A stretch of 64,000 nt of DNA from Glaciecola sp947496235 (GTDB lineage: Bacteria > Pseudomonadota > Gammaproteobacteria > Enterobacterales > Alteromonadaceae). A program made the position numbers and the translations under genes. The notes under the pieces were generated by a model. It was given only the letters and a program-made list of their open reading frames with translations, had not been told where the DNA came from and did not search any database. The stretch covers positions 496,001 to 560,000 of the forward strand of contig NZ_JBLWFH010000001.1 in assembly GCF_050306235.1 (NCBI RefSeq), given 5' to 3'. Numbering within the stretch: the first letter of the stretch is position 1; each line of letters opens with the position of its first letter. This document shows, piece after piece, positions 27,649 through 36,900 of the stretch.

Positions 27649-29235
27649 TTATTGTTCTCTGGTAGCGGTAAAGGTGATATCTGGATATCTTTCCTGAGCA
27701 AGGGATAAATTCACCATGGTAGGTGCAATATAGGTTAGATTATCTGCACCATCTATGGCTAAATTCACTTCTGCTTTACGTCTAAATTCATCCAGTTTTT
27801 TCTCGTCGCCATATACCCAACGAGCCGTACTAACATTAACATGTTCATACAATGCATCTACGTTATACTCAGATTTTAAACGTGCTACCACCACATCAAA
27901 CTGAAGTACACCTACCGCACCTACAATGAGGTCATTATTGATTAATGGCCGAAATACCTGCACTGCACCTTCTTCAGATAATTGAATCAAGCCCTTTAAT
28001 AATTGCTTTTGTTTTAAAGGATCTTTGAGACGAATGCGTTTGAATAATTCAGGCGCGAAGTTTGGAATACCTGTGAAACTATAGCTTTCCCCTTGAGTAA
28101 AGGTATCGCCTATACGCATAGACCCATGATTGTGTAAGCCAATAATATCACCTGCGTAAGCTTCTTCTAGCAGCGCCCGGTCGCCGGCTAAAAATGTCAG
28201 CGCATCTGAAATTCGCACATCCTTGCCTATTCGAGAATGGTGAAGTTTCATGCCCTTTTCATATTTACCTGACACTATGCGGCAAAACGCTATACGGTCA
28301 CGGTGTTTCGGATCCATGTTCGCTTGAATCTTAAACACGAAACCACTGAATTTTTCACTGTTAGCGTCAACCTCTCCCGCATCAGTAGCTCTTCCTTGGG
28401 GCTTGGGTGCCCAAGTGATTAACCCGTCAAGCATGTGGTCTACACCAAAGTTACCTAGTGCAGTACCAAAAAATACTGGGGTTAACTGACCTTCCATGAA
28501 CATTTCTTTGTCAAATTCGTTTGACGCACCTAACACAAGCTCTAGCTCATCTCTAAGCTGGCCCGCTAGGTCGCTACCTACAGCAGAATCTAATTCAGGA
28601 TTATCAAGTCCTTTCACAATGCGCACTTCTTGTATCAGATGCCCTTGGCCCGATTGATACAGGTAGGTTTCGTCACGGTGTAAGTGATAGACCCCTTTAA
28701 ACGATTTGCCGCAACCGATTGGCCAAGTGATTGGCGCACACATGATATCAAGCTCAGTTTCTACTTCGTCTAACAAAGCCAGCGGATCACGAATATCCCT
28801 GTCTAGCTTGTTCATGAAGGTAATTATGGGTGTATCTCTCAAGCGAGTAACTTCCATTAGCTTGCGAGTACGATCCTCAACCCCTTTTGCCGCATCAATG
28901 ACCATTAAACAAGAGTCAACTGCGGTCAAGGTTCTGTAGGTATCTTCGGAGAAGTCTTCGTGCCCAGGAGTATCTAGTAAGTTAACCAAGTGGTCTTTAT
29001 ATGGAAACTGCATGACAGAGGTTGTGACAGAAATTCCCCGTTCCTTCTCCATCTCCATCCAGTCTGATTTGGCATGCTGGCCAGATTTTTTACCTTTAAC
29101 CGTACCAGCTACCTGTAATGCTTGTCCGAATAACAATACTTTTTCGGTAATCGTGGTTTTACCAGCATCCGGGTGCGAGATGATAGCAAAGGTCCTTCGC
29201 TTATTGATTTCATTAAGAAAATCTTGGTTTGCCAT
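27649..29235 (-). CDS. prfC: Peptide chain release factor 3
   Basis: GTPase that recycles RF1/RF2 from the ribosome. The 528-residue protein has G1 SHPDAGKTT, G3 DTPGHEDF and G4 NKLD, followed by EF-Tu-like domains. The 5' end of this gene is the integration site of SXT/R391 elements, and the genes immediately upstream are the element's right end. In that family the element supplies a new promoter and first codons, so the N-terminus MANQDFLNEINKRRT may be element-derived. The gene is intact, so RF3 should be made. Confidence 0.96.
   Translation of the reverse strand: MANQDFLNEINKRRTFAIISHPDAGKTTITEKVLLFGQALQVAGTVKGKKSGQHAKSDWMEMEKERGISVTTSVMQFPYKDHLVNLLDTPGHEDFSEDTYRTLTAVDSCLMVIDAAKGVEDRTRKLMEVTRLRDTPIITFMNKLDRDIRDPLALLDEVETELDIMCAPITWPIGCGKSFKGVYHLHRDETYLYQSGQGHLIQEVRIVKGLDNPELDSAVGSDLAGQLRDELELVLGASNEFDKEMFMEGQLTPVFFGTALGNFGVDHMLDGLITWAPKPQGRATDAGEVDANSEKFSGFVFKIQANMDPKHRDRIAFCRIVSGKYEKGMKLHHSRIGKDVRISDALTFLAGDRALLEEAYAGDIIGLHNHGSMRIGDTFTQGESYSFTGIPNFAPELFKRIRLKDPLKQKQLLKGLIQLSEEGAVQVFRPLINNDLIVGAVGVLQFDVVVARLKSEYNVDALYEHVNVSTARWVYGDEKKLDEFRRKAEVNLAIDGADNLTYIAPTMVNLSLAQERYPDITFTATREQ
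29160..29210. other. Probable attR region of the ICE inside prfC
   Basis: SXT/R391 elements integrate by site-specific recombination in the first codons of prfC. The codons for RRTFAIISHPDAGKTT, conserved across species, span roughly this interval and would hold the att core. The exact core cannot be fixed without the other junction, which lies outside the window. Confidence 0.5.
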
Positions 29236-29251
29236 GTATAAATTCTTTTAG

Positions 29252-29272
29252 TTTGTACACGGATTTGTACAC
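29252..29272. repeat. Tandem TTTGTACAC motif upstream of prfC
   Basis: TTTGTACAC occurs at 29252-29260 and again at 29264-29272, a 12-bp period, about 20 bases before the prfC start. It could be a protein-binding site (integrase, excisionase or regulator) or part of the prfC promoter. Confidence 0.6.
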
Positions 29273-29491
29273 ACTTTTGGAAGTACTCTATTTTCAGTTC
29301 TTCGCTTGTCAAATCCGTCGTGTTAATCGTAATTGGCCGCTATTTTCGCTGATCTTGACTTTATAAACAATCAATGGTTATCTAATCGGTTACCATTTAC
29401 TCTCAGCGTGCGCCAATGCTCAGTTGTAGCTGTTTGCAATCGTTGCTTCTTCAGCTCATGAACAACTGTGGCTAAACCACAAATTCCTTCG

Positions 29492-30139
29492 CTACCAGAA
29501 ATCGATGATAGCTTGTCGTACTACACCGATGATGGTGCAGTTGCCGTTGATCGGTATTGCAGGGTATTGGGGGTTCAAAGGTTTTAGGTACTTCTGTTCA
29601 CCATCAATAACTAACTGCTTAAAGGTTGCTTCTTTCGAATCATCCAAACGCGCAACAACCAATGAACCTGAAGAGTAAGGTAATTCAGGATCAACAACGA
29701 TCACTGCTCCCTCAGGTATGGATTTTTTTCCGCTTGGATTTTCCATACTGTCGCCTTTTACGCGAAGTGCGAAACAACCCTCATGTGCTTTCCCTGTGAC
29801 TTCACGCCACTCCTCAGCATCTTCATGGGCAAATCCCTCCGCTATTTCAGTCCAATCACCGGCCTGAACCCAGTTAATGAGAGGAATTCTTCCCTTAATG
29901 TCAGGCCCAACTTCTACATTACCGACCCCCAAGCCAATCTCGCCATCACCTGTGGCGAGCCAATGAGCATTCACGCGAAGCGCCTCCGCGATCTGCATGG
30001 TGTAACGAGACCTAGCCGATTTACCAGAGCAAATCTGGCTGATCGACTGCTGTTTGATACCAATGCGACGAGCCAACTCAGACTGAGTCACCCCAGTAAG
30101 CTGCAAGGCATGGTTTAGTCGTTCGGATAAAGTTTTCAT
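29492..30139 (-). CDS. setR: SetR, CI-like SOS-sensitive repressor of the ICE
   Basis: Master repressor of SXT/R391 transfer. The 215-residue protein has an N-terminal helix-turn-helix (TQSELARRIGIKQQSISQI) and a C-terminal S24/LexA protease domain with the cleavage pair Ala-Gly in NWVQAGDWTE (about 93-94), catalytic Ser in VKGDSMENP (about 131) and Lys in ATFKQL (about 174). RecA-stimulated self-cleavage after DNA damage relieves repression of setCD in the family. It is divergent from croS across an operator region and closest to prfC, as in SXT. Confidence 0.93.
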   Translation of the reverse strand: MKTLSERLNHALQLTGVTQSELARRIGIKQQSISQICSGKSARSRYTMQIAEALRVNAHWLATGDGEIGLGVGNVEVGPDIKGRIPLINWVQAGDWTEIAEGFAHEDAEEWREVTGKAHEGCFALRVKGDSMENPSGKKSIPEGAVIVVDPELPYSSGSLVVARLDDSKEATFKQLVIDGEQKYLKPLNPQYPAIPINGNCTIIGVVRQAIIDFW

Positions 30140-30151
30140 AAGCCCGAATTC

Positions 30152-30244
30152 TACAAATAAAACTGTAGCCTTTCAACAATTTTAACTGTTGACTTATCTA
30201 CAGTTTAAACTGTAACACTCAATCTTGTAACAGTTATTATTGTA
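30152..30244. promoter_or_regulatory. SetR/CroS operator region, four related 16-bp sites
   Basis: Sites by eye: TACAAATAAAACTGTA (30152-30167), AACAATTTTAACTGTT (30175-30190), TACAGTTTAAACTGTA (30199-30214, a perfect palindrome) and AACAGTTATTATTGTA (30229-30244). SetR is known to bind several operators in the setR-croS interval of SXT. TTGACT at 30189 could be a -35 element for rightward transcription. Confidence 0.8.
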
Positions 30245-30256
30245 ACAGGAGACGGT

Positions 30257-30508
30257 ATGGAAGTGTTCAACACGACACAAAAACATCTCCGCCGTGCCAT
30301 TGACTTGGTCGGCGGGCAATCAGCATTAGCACGAGCCATCAACTCAAAACAGCAAAACGTCTGGTTTTGGTTGAATAAATCAGGGCGTGTTCCCGCTGAA
30401 TTCGTTTTACCCATCGAACAAGCTACGCAAGGACAAGTAACCCGATCTCAGTTAAGACCGGACATCTACCCCGAATGCCCAAGCGAGCTGAAAGCCAGTA
30501 ACCAGTAG
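30257..30508 (+). CDS. croS: CroS, Cro-like transcriptional regulator of the ICE
   Basis: 83-residue DNA-binding protein with a Cro/YdaS-type helix-turn-helix: AIDLVGGQSALARAINSKQQNVWFWLN. It is divergent from setR and separated by four operator-like palindromes, the lambda CI/Cro arrangement known in SXT. In that system it counteracts SetR and favours the transfer state. Ribosome site AGGAGA lies before the ATG at 30257. Confidence 0.85.
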   Translation: MEVFNTTQKHLRRAIDLVGGQSALARAINSKQQNVWFWLNKSGRVPAEFVLPIEQATQGQVTRSQLRPDIYPECPSELKASNQ

Positions 30509-30563
30509 GATTAAGGGCAAGTAATGGTCAGCATTTTACGTAAACACAAAAGCGAGTACCTCC

Positions 30564-31433
30564 ATGCGTGATTATGGCAAGGTCTATACCCGCTTTTGGC
30601 TAAAGCAAAATGTTTTGTCCTGGAGTGACTCAGCGAAGTTGCTAGGACTGTATTTGCTTACATGCCCGCATTGTAATTTGCTTGGCTGCTTTCGATTGCC
30701 GATTGGTTACGTTGCTTCTGACTTGAACTGGGATGAGCAACAGGTTGCCAAGGCTCTAAATGAGTTAGAACAAGATCAGTTCCTCATTCGTTGCGAGGAA
30801 TCCGGTTGGACTTTGATTCGGAGCTTTCTGAAGCACAACCCAATCGAAAACCCAAACCAAGGTAAGGCAGCCTTTCGGTTGCTTAAAGATGTACCTGCCG
30901 ACTTCATTGGTATGGCATCGCTTTTGAAATCACTTGCCGCTTTTCAAGCTCGGCTACCAGAAGAATTTTCATCATTGTTTATGCCTGATGGCAACCCGGC
31001 AAGGGACTCTCAACGGTCGGATGACTCTGAGAGAAGCAATAAACCAACAGTTAAAACTGTTGACCACATACAGTTTGAAGACTTCTGGGATGTACAAATA
31101 CGCAAAGAAAAAAAAGCGAAAGCCAAAGAAGAATGGCTACGCATGGGCCTCAATGAAGACCATGAACTCGCCTTGGAAGTGCTAACACGCTGGAAAGAGC
31201 AACGAGACAACCGATTGCAGTATCAAGATCGGACTAAGACCCCTATGCCACATAACTGGCTTTTAAACCGGCAATGGGAAGACGAGTACGTTCGCATTGA
31301 TGAAGTACAGCAATCATCGACGAGCCTAAAGGGCAGCAATCACCAATTGAATATTGAAGAAAGCAATCGCCGCATTGCTGAAAGCTGGGCCGGACCAGGT
31401 ATTCGGGAGGTTCGTTCAAGTGCAGGAGGTTGA
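30564..31433 (+). CDS. Conserved ICE protein, phage-replication-initiator-like
   Basis: 289-residue protein. Residues 1-110 resemble a winged-helix initiator domain (DSAKLLGLYLLTCPHCNLLGCFRLP, DLNWDEQQVAKALNELEQDQFLI). Residues 170-250 (FEDFWDVQIRKEKKAKAKEEWLR, MPHNWLLNRQWEDEY) look like the C-terminal single-strand or helicase-loader domain of DnaT/phage O-type proteins. Related genes lie between croS and slt in SXT-family elements. A replication role is inference. Its end overlaps the next gene. Confidence 0.65.
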   Translation: MRDYGKVYTRFWLKQNVLSWSDSAKLLGLYLLTCPHCNLLGCFRLPIGYVASDLNWDEQQVAKALNELEQDQFLIRCEESGWTLIRSFLKHNPIENPNQGKAAFRLLKDVPADFIGMASLLKSLAAFQARLPEEFSSLFMPDGNPARDSQRSDDSERSNKPTVKTVDHIQFEDFWDVQIRKEKKAKAKEEWLRMGLNEDHELALEVLTRWKEQRDNRLQYQDRTKTPMPHNWLLNRQWEDEYVRIDEVQQSSTSLKGSNHQLNIEESNRRIAESWAGPGIREVRSSAGG

Positions 31434-32082
31434 TAAACGCGAGTTTGCTGAAGTTTGGGGAGCAGCTTGGGCCATGTATGGCAAAAGCGTATCACCACAA
31501 TTGCTATCCATCGCATTTGAAGCCCTTCGTGCTTACAGCATTGAAGAAGTGCGAATCGGTCTGACTCGGCATATTCAATCCCCGGATACTGGGCAATTTT
31601 TTCCAAAGCCCGCTGACGTCATCAAGCATATCGATGGCAACTCTGGCTCAAGAGCCATGGTTGCTTGGAACAAAGTTGACAAGGCTGTTCGTCAGGTTGG
31701 CGCTTGGACATCCGTGATGTTTGACGATGCGTTTATTCACCGCGTTATTTCAGACATGGGGGGATGGGTTGAACTCTGCAAGGTTGACGACAGGGAATAC
31801 CCCTTTAAGCAAAAAGAGTTTTTAGCACGCTACCAGACTTACTTGCTCCGGGACGAAGTGGGTGAATACCCAAGGCTATTACAGGGTATTGCAGACCATC
31901 AGAACCAGCAAAAAGGATTTGATATGCAAGCGCCGGTTGCCGTGGGCGACTGGTCAAAAGCGGCACAAGTTTATACGAGAGGCATCGCCGACTTTAGCGC
32001 AGTGCCATTAAAAAGAATAAGCCCGAAAGCCATTCAGGCGCTTCTCGGAAATCAATTAGAGGACAAAAATGAAAACGATTAA
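31420..32082 (+). CDS. Conserved ICE protein, DUF6475/replication-P-like
   Basis: About 220 residues: REFAEVWGAAWAMYGKSVSPQLLSIAFEAL, then FFPKPADVIKHIDG and ARYQTYLLRDE. The pattern resembles phage lambda-P-like helicase loader partners and DUF6475 proteins. The frame is open from 31354, but GGGAGG at 31404-31409 points to the GTG at 31420, a 14-base overlap with the previous gene. The pair with the upstream initiator-like gene suggests a small replication module, but function is not proven. It overlaps slt by 14 bases. Confidence 0.6.
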   Translation: MQEVDKREFAEVWGAAWAMYGKSVSPQLLSIAFEALRAYSIEEVRIGLTRHIQSPDTGQFFPKPADVIKHIDGNSGSRAMVAWNKVDKAVRQVGAWTSVMFDDAFIHRVISDMGGWVELCKVDDREYPFKQKEFLARYQTYLLRDEVGEYPRLLQGIADHQNQQKGFDMQAPVAVGDWSKAAQVYTRGIADFSAVPLKRISPKAIQALLGNQLEDKNEND

Positions 32083-32617
32083 AGCAAAAACCATTGCCCT
32101 AGTGATAGCCATGTCCGCAAGCACTTCAGTCTATGCGTTTCCGGGCTATCAGTGGGAAAAAGCAGCAAAAAGTGTTGGTATTGATCCAGTCATGCTCTAC
32201 GCCGTTGCCTTGGCTGAGTCGGCCTCACATCGAGGTCTTAACATGACCAGTCCATGGCCATACGCAATTCGCAATGGTTCAAACGCAACCTACGCCAAAT
32301 CTAAGACAGAAGCGGAGCAACTGTTAAACCAAGCACTGCAAGAGACTGAAAAATACCAGCTCGATATTGGCCTTATGCAAATCAATTTGCATTGGCATGG
32401 GCATCGAGTGAGCTCAGCAGCAGAACTGCTAGACCCCATCACCAACCTTACTGTCGGCTCCAGTATTTTGGCCGAAGCAATCAAGTCTTCACCTAACGAT
32501 TTAGAGCTTGGCATAGGCCGCTATCACAGTTGGAACGAAGAGCGTGCGCGCTGGTATAGGCAAAGAGTGCTTTCTATCTATCGCAATATTTTACATGAAC
32601 TGGAGGTCCGTCAATGA
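32069..32617 (+). CDS. slt: Lytic transglycosylase of the ICE
   Basis: 182-residue exported SLT-family enzyme. The signal peptide is AKTIALVIAMSASTSVYAF. The catalytic Glu is in YAVALAESASHRG, followed by YQLDIGLMQINLHWHGH and the substrate-binding IGRYHSWNEERARWYRQRV. Conjugative elements use such enzymes to open peptidoglycan for the secretion apparatus. It overlaps setD by four bases and belongs to the croS-setC transcript. Confidence 0.88.
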   Translation: MKTIKAKTIALVIAMSASTSVYAFPGYQWEKAAKSVGIDPVMLYAVALAESASHRGLNMTSPWPYAIRNGSNATYAKSKTEAEQLLNQALQETEKYQLDIGLMQINLHWHGHRVSSAAELLDPITNLTVGSSILAEAIKSSPNDLELGIGRYHSWNEERARWYRQRVLSIYRNILHELEVRQ

Positions 32618-32913
32618 CAACCAATCAACAAGACTTCTATCAATTAAATTTGGCGTACCTGCACGCAGCACGCGAATTGGCACGCATTGATCCGCAAGAG
32701 GCTGTCTTGCGCTTTGGACTTACACGCGATGTGGTGGATGCACTGATTAATGCCGGTGTTGACGACCTGCAACGAGTGGCGACCTCATCATTCATGCTGT
32801 TTCAACCAAGGGGTAACCAAAGCCAACTGATTGAGATGGTGAAGAGCAAAGGCACAGGTATCCCAAGAATCGCTTATTTATTATCAACCCTAAACAACAA
32901 GGGGGATGCATGA
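32614..32913 (+). CDS. setD: SetD, FlhD-like transcription activator subunit
   Basis: 99-residue protein resembling FlhD: QDFYQLNLAYLHAARELARIDPQEAVLRFGL followed by a helix-turn-helix-like C-half. In SXT/R391, SetD with SetC activates int, xis and tra transcription and is repressed by SetR. It overlaps slt (4 bases) and setC (4 bases), consistent with coupled translation of the two subunits. Confidence 0.9.
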   Translation: MTTNQQDFYQLNLAYLHAARELARIDPQEAVLRFGLTRDVVDALINAGVDDLQRVATSSFMLFQPRGNQSQLIEMVKSKGTGIPRIAYLLSTLNNKGDA

Positions 32914-33443
32914 TTGATAACCTGTCCAAAAGTGAGCTGTTTACCCGAGCCTCGCTGCTTATTAAATACGGATTTAGAACAACCATTATCGCGCTAGATA
33001 CAGGTTTGCCAATCCACATTATCAGAAGGCTGCACAAAGAAGTGACTGGCAAGTCACCTTGTCCTGGTCAATTGCCAGAATCTGATGCCATCGTTAAAAG
33101 CAGAAGAGCATTAGTTGAAGGCTCTCTGCTGATGGCGCTTTATGTCAATATTGGTGGTGATAATGTCTACAAGCAATTAAATATCGATGCTTTGATGAAG
33201 GCTTACGATGCGTACTTGGTTGCAAGAGAAGAAGCAGATCTTCCAGCTGAGATCCCCTGGAAAAAACTGACCATCAATGAAGGTTGGGTTCTAGCTCGTG
33301 ATTTAAGATCACAGCTTGCATCCTTACACCGGTGTCGATGCGGCAGTCTGTATTTGACGGTATCTCAACAGCGCATTCAGCTTAAATGTCCTGTGTGCGA
33401 GATTATGGCCGAGCAAACCACTAGAGCACTTTTTGAGAACTAA
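32910..33443 (+). CDS. setC: SetC, FlhC-like transcription activator subunit
   Basis: 177-residue FlhC homologue. The C-terminal zinc site is seen as C-x-C then C-x2-C (LHRCRCGSLYLT ... LKCPVCEIM), as in FlhC, after the helical N-part RASLLIKYGFRTTIIALDTGLPIHIIRRL. It forms the SXT activator SetCD with the coupled upstream subunit and switches on excision and transfer genes when SetR is cleaved. It is the last gene of the croS-setC run. Confidence 0.92.
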   Translation: MIDNLSKSELFTRASLLIKYGFRTTIIALDTGLPIHIIRRLHKEVTGKSPCPGQLPESDAIVKSRRALVEGSLLMALYVNIGGDNVYKQLNIDALMKAYDAYLVAREEADLPAEIPWKKLTINEGWVLARDLRSQLASLHRCRCGSLYLTVSQQRIQLKCPVCEIMAEQTTRALFEN

Positions 33444-33500
33444 CATACTGATGCATGATTTGATTGGGCACCGCCCGTGCACTTTGAGAGTACTAAGAAG

Positions 33501-33932
33501 ATGACAAACTTACTTAAATCTTTACCAGCACGCTGCTGGTTTATATCACTGGGGCTTTTTCTGGCGACTTTGGCAGCGGCTCATTTTTTTCCATCAGAAA
33601 TATTTACGGCATCTGCCAAGTTAGCGGCTTTGCCATTTCTGATTTGCACCATCGTTTTTTTCAGCTACTTGGGATTCAAAGCAACTGCTAGTCCTATCGG
33701 CCTTATAACCATCACCACTATGTGTTTAGCAATCGCATATTGGCAAGCGAGTTGGACAATTTTATGTGTCGGTTTAGCTTTCTTAGGCTTAAGCGGACTA
33801 ATCCATTTATTTCAAAGACAACTGAAAGATACCGGTCGAGAACTAAGCCTGAGCGAAAAAAAATATTGGTACTGGGTAAACGAATTTGCAGACGGTCGCT
33901 CATCTATCCTCCCCAAAAGGCCAAAAAAATAG
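33501..33932 (+). CDS. eex: Eex, entry-exclusion inner-membrane protein
   Basis: 143-residue membrane protein with three or four helices (WFISLGLFLATLAAAHFF, KLAALPFLICTIVFFSYLGF, LITITTMCLAIAYW) and a hydrophilic C-tail. Its size and position between setC and traG match eex of SXT/R391, whose C-terminal part in the recipient recognises TraG of the donor and blocks redundant transfer. The ATG at 33501 was chosen over an upstream in-frame start because it gives this length and a membrane N-terminus. Which exclusion group it belongs to cannot be told by eye. Confidence 0.85.
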   Translation: MTNLLKSLPARCWFISLGLFLATLAAAHFFPSEIFTASAKLAALPFLICTIVFFSYLGFKATASPIGLITITTMCLAIAYWQASWTILCVGLAFLGLSGLIHLFQRQLKDTGRELSLSEKKYWYWVNEFADGRSSILPKRPKK

Positions 33933-33964
33933 CCAGCCCATCACTAGCTGGCTACCTTCTGTTT

Positions 33965-36900
33965 TTAGTTCCTTCCTGAAGCCTGGTTATAGGCCCTAAT
34001 ATCGATCAAGTTGTTCTGAGCATAATCTCCAGCAAGGGATGCATTTGAGATCACTGCAATCTGCTTATCCACAAATGCTTTATCTTCTTCGGACACACTG
34101 TCGGGGATGTAAGCACCTCTCTCATCTTTTTGACGATACTCATTTAGCATTTGCTCCCTTAGACCAAGCATTTCAGGCGACCAACTCGATGAGTCTTCAG
34201 AGTTGAAAACGCGCCCCGCCAAACCTTCATTGAAAGCTTGAGCGAACACTTGACTTTGAATCGGGGTCAATCCCATTCTCTGCCCTTCGCTGTATGCTTC
34301 CTGTTTAAAATCATCGGCATACTGTTCTAAGAACTCACCATATCGATTGTTAACTGCCGCACCGAATGCCCCCGCCAACATGGCTTCAGACTTAGTACCC
34401 CAGTTTACTTCGGAGGCATACTGCGAACTCGATCCACTGTATGCATCATTAAACGCCGTCAATGGGTTTTCCAAAGAGGTTCCGGCGTCAACGGCTGCTT
34501 TTAAGCCATCCCAGGTTGATTTACTGGCCACCGTTGCATTGTGCAAGAAACCTCGTGAGCTAGGGTCTTCAAGTGCTTGCTCCTTGTAACTCTCATAGTC
34601 TTCGCCAAAGTGATTCAAGGTATGCAGTGCTGCATCAGTATGCTTGCCACTGAAGTCACCAATAGCACTGGCGCTGTTGAAGAACATTTCAGCACCAGAA
34701 ACTCCGCTATCATCAGCCATAATGCGAGATCGCCACTGAGAGCCAGCTTCACTGTTTAGTCCAGATTGATAGGTACTTGTGTCAGAAACTACGGCCTGTT
34801 GGGCTTGTTGTTGATGCGCATTTAGTTGTCCATCAACACCAGACAAATTAGTTTGGTAAGCTGATTGAGCTGCGTTGAACTGAGTTTGAACAGTTGCAGC
34901 ATCCTCGTATCCGCCCAATACACCCGATTCCACTTGGCTTTGAGTGCCACCAAAAGTAGGTGCAGTTGATGACAAGCCTTCATTAGAGCGTGGCTGAATA
35001 GATCGTAAATCGGCTGCGGTAGCCATGGCCATAACAGTCATTGCTGCTTGATAGTCATTGTCTCGTTCAGCGGGCGTCGAGGAGTTGCTATAGGTTAAAG
35101 ACTCCATAGCTGCGGCTACATACGCCTGATTATCATCAGGTAGCAAGCGCTGATACATTGGAAGGTTTTCACGTAATCGGTTACCTGCTTCAACATGCTG
35201 GTTCATATAGCGACCTAAATAATCCATGACTTCAGGATTATCCGCTGCTAATCGAGTTAACGTCGCACCATCCGTGTTCCTTTGTCCTGATAGACTGTAG
35301 CTGGCCTGATCAAGCTCACTAAAGCGGTTTGATGCCGTGATAACGTCTTGTGCTGAACTCTGAAGTGACTGATAGTCTTGATTAGACAACGACATCTCAA
35401 CGCCAGAGCGTCTTGAATCTGAAAGGTCTTTAACCATTGCATCGCGATACTCAGCACGTCGTGAATCACTTGATGCCAAGCTTTGCATCTCACCAGTGAG
35501 CGTATTTGCGGTCGTTGACCGAGAACTGCCCTCTGATGACTCAACTTGGCCACTAAAGTTACCACCTAAATCCAAGCCTGCTCGTAACCGTGATATTTTT
35601 GGCACTCTTGATGATTCAGGCTTATCCACTCCTGGTAGGTTGCCTTGTGGGGAGTCATTCCCCCCTGAACCAAGTAATCTTCCCAAGAACCCTTTATCTG
35701 CTACTTCTTTATCACCGGTATTTGTAATGGTTCCATCTCCACCGACCCTAAGGCCTCCCGATAACACGCCAGATACCAAGCCACGTACAGCGTCTTTTTT
35801 ATCGTCTCCGAAACCATACCGTGTTTGCAGGTCATCAGTAACCTGATTAACAACGGCGCTAGATGCGGAATTAGAAGAACCGATCTGACGTCCAACCGAA
35901 GAAAGGTTGTCGTAACTTAGCTTTTCACCAAAGGTTCGACTCATGGTATTGCCAACCTGACGGCTAAAGGCTTGAGTTGCCTGAGTCATGGATTCTTTTG
36001 CAGAGCCGACCATTGAACCCACTGCGTTTCCGACAGAGAAACTGCTTAGTAGGTTTGACGCGCCGGTCATAGCAGAACCAGTGAGGGCTGAATTTTGGAA
36101 CATTGACTGTGATTGCATGACCGGAGCATTTTTCGCGACATCTGGACTTGCCATTTTTTCATCAATGGCATCACCGTTTTGAAGACGCCCAGCCAAGTGG
36201 GTTGCAGTTATTGCTGAGCCATACACGAGCATGAGCGAAATCGCCGGAACACTCGACGCCAACATGCCGCCAGTAGCTATCCAGGTTTGCAGCACTGAAT
36301 CCATCTGCCTCATCCCAGCAAAAGATGGCACGTCTGTACCTGCAAAGGCATCAAGAGCCGACATTTTCCCTGCAACGGTTAAATGAATATACAGGTTAAT
36401 GATGGCCATGACAGGCATCCAAAGTTGAATCCAAAGCAGGATTAACAAGTACTTCCCGGCCATTCGCATCCCGATTTGGCCGAGGGCTATCACAAAGGCC
36501 ATCAAAGGGGTGATGGCGTAAATGAAACCCTCAAAAAACGTCATCATCGGACGAACGATACTTTGGAACAGGGTCTGCTCCGCCGCCCATTGCGTATTGC
36601 GCTGCTCAATCGCTTGGTTAACCATAACGGCTGCGGTGAAAGCTTGATCATCCATATATTTGCCCGTCACGCTTTGCTCATAAATAGGCAAAAGCACCGA
36701 CGCGGTCATGTACTCTTGGGTGTTAACCGAAGCCAAACCAAGGTTATTCAGTGCATTTCGGATCACGTCATCAGTGTCCGTTGCTGACGAAGTCCCCAAT
36801 GAGGCCGACAGAACCTGTTTAAGCCTTGGAATGAAGGTTGATTCTGTCATGAGTTTCAGTTGGCTGTAGGCATCAGTGCAGTCCAGATCGCTACTGCTAC

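Noticed and set aside
36476..36787. A 103-codon plus-strand frame inside traG
   Set aside because: Antisense shadow of traG; rich in His and Arg in the manner of reverse-complement frames.
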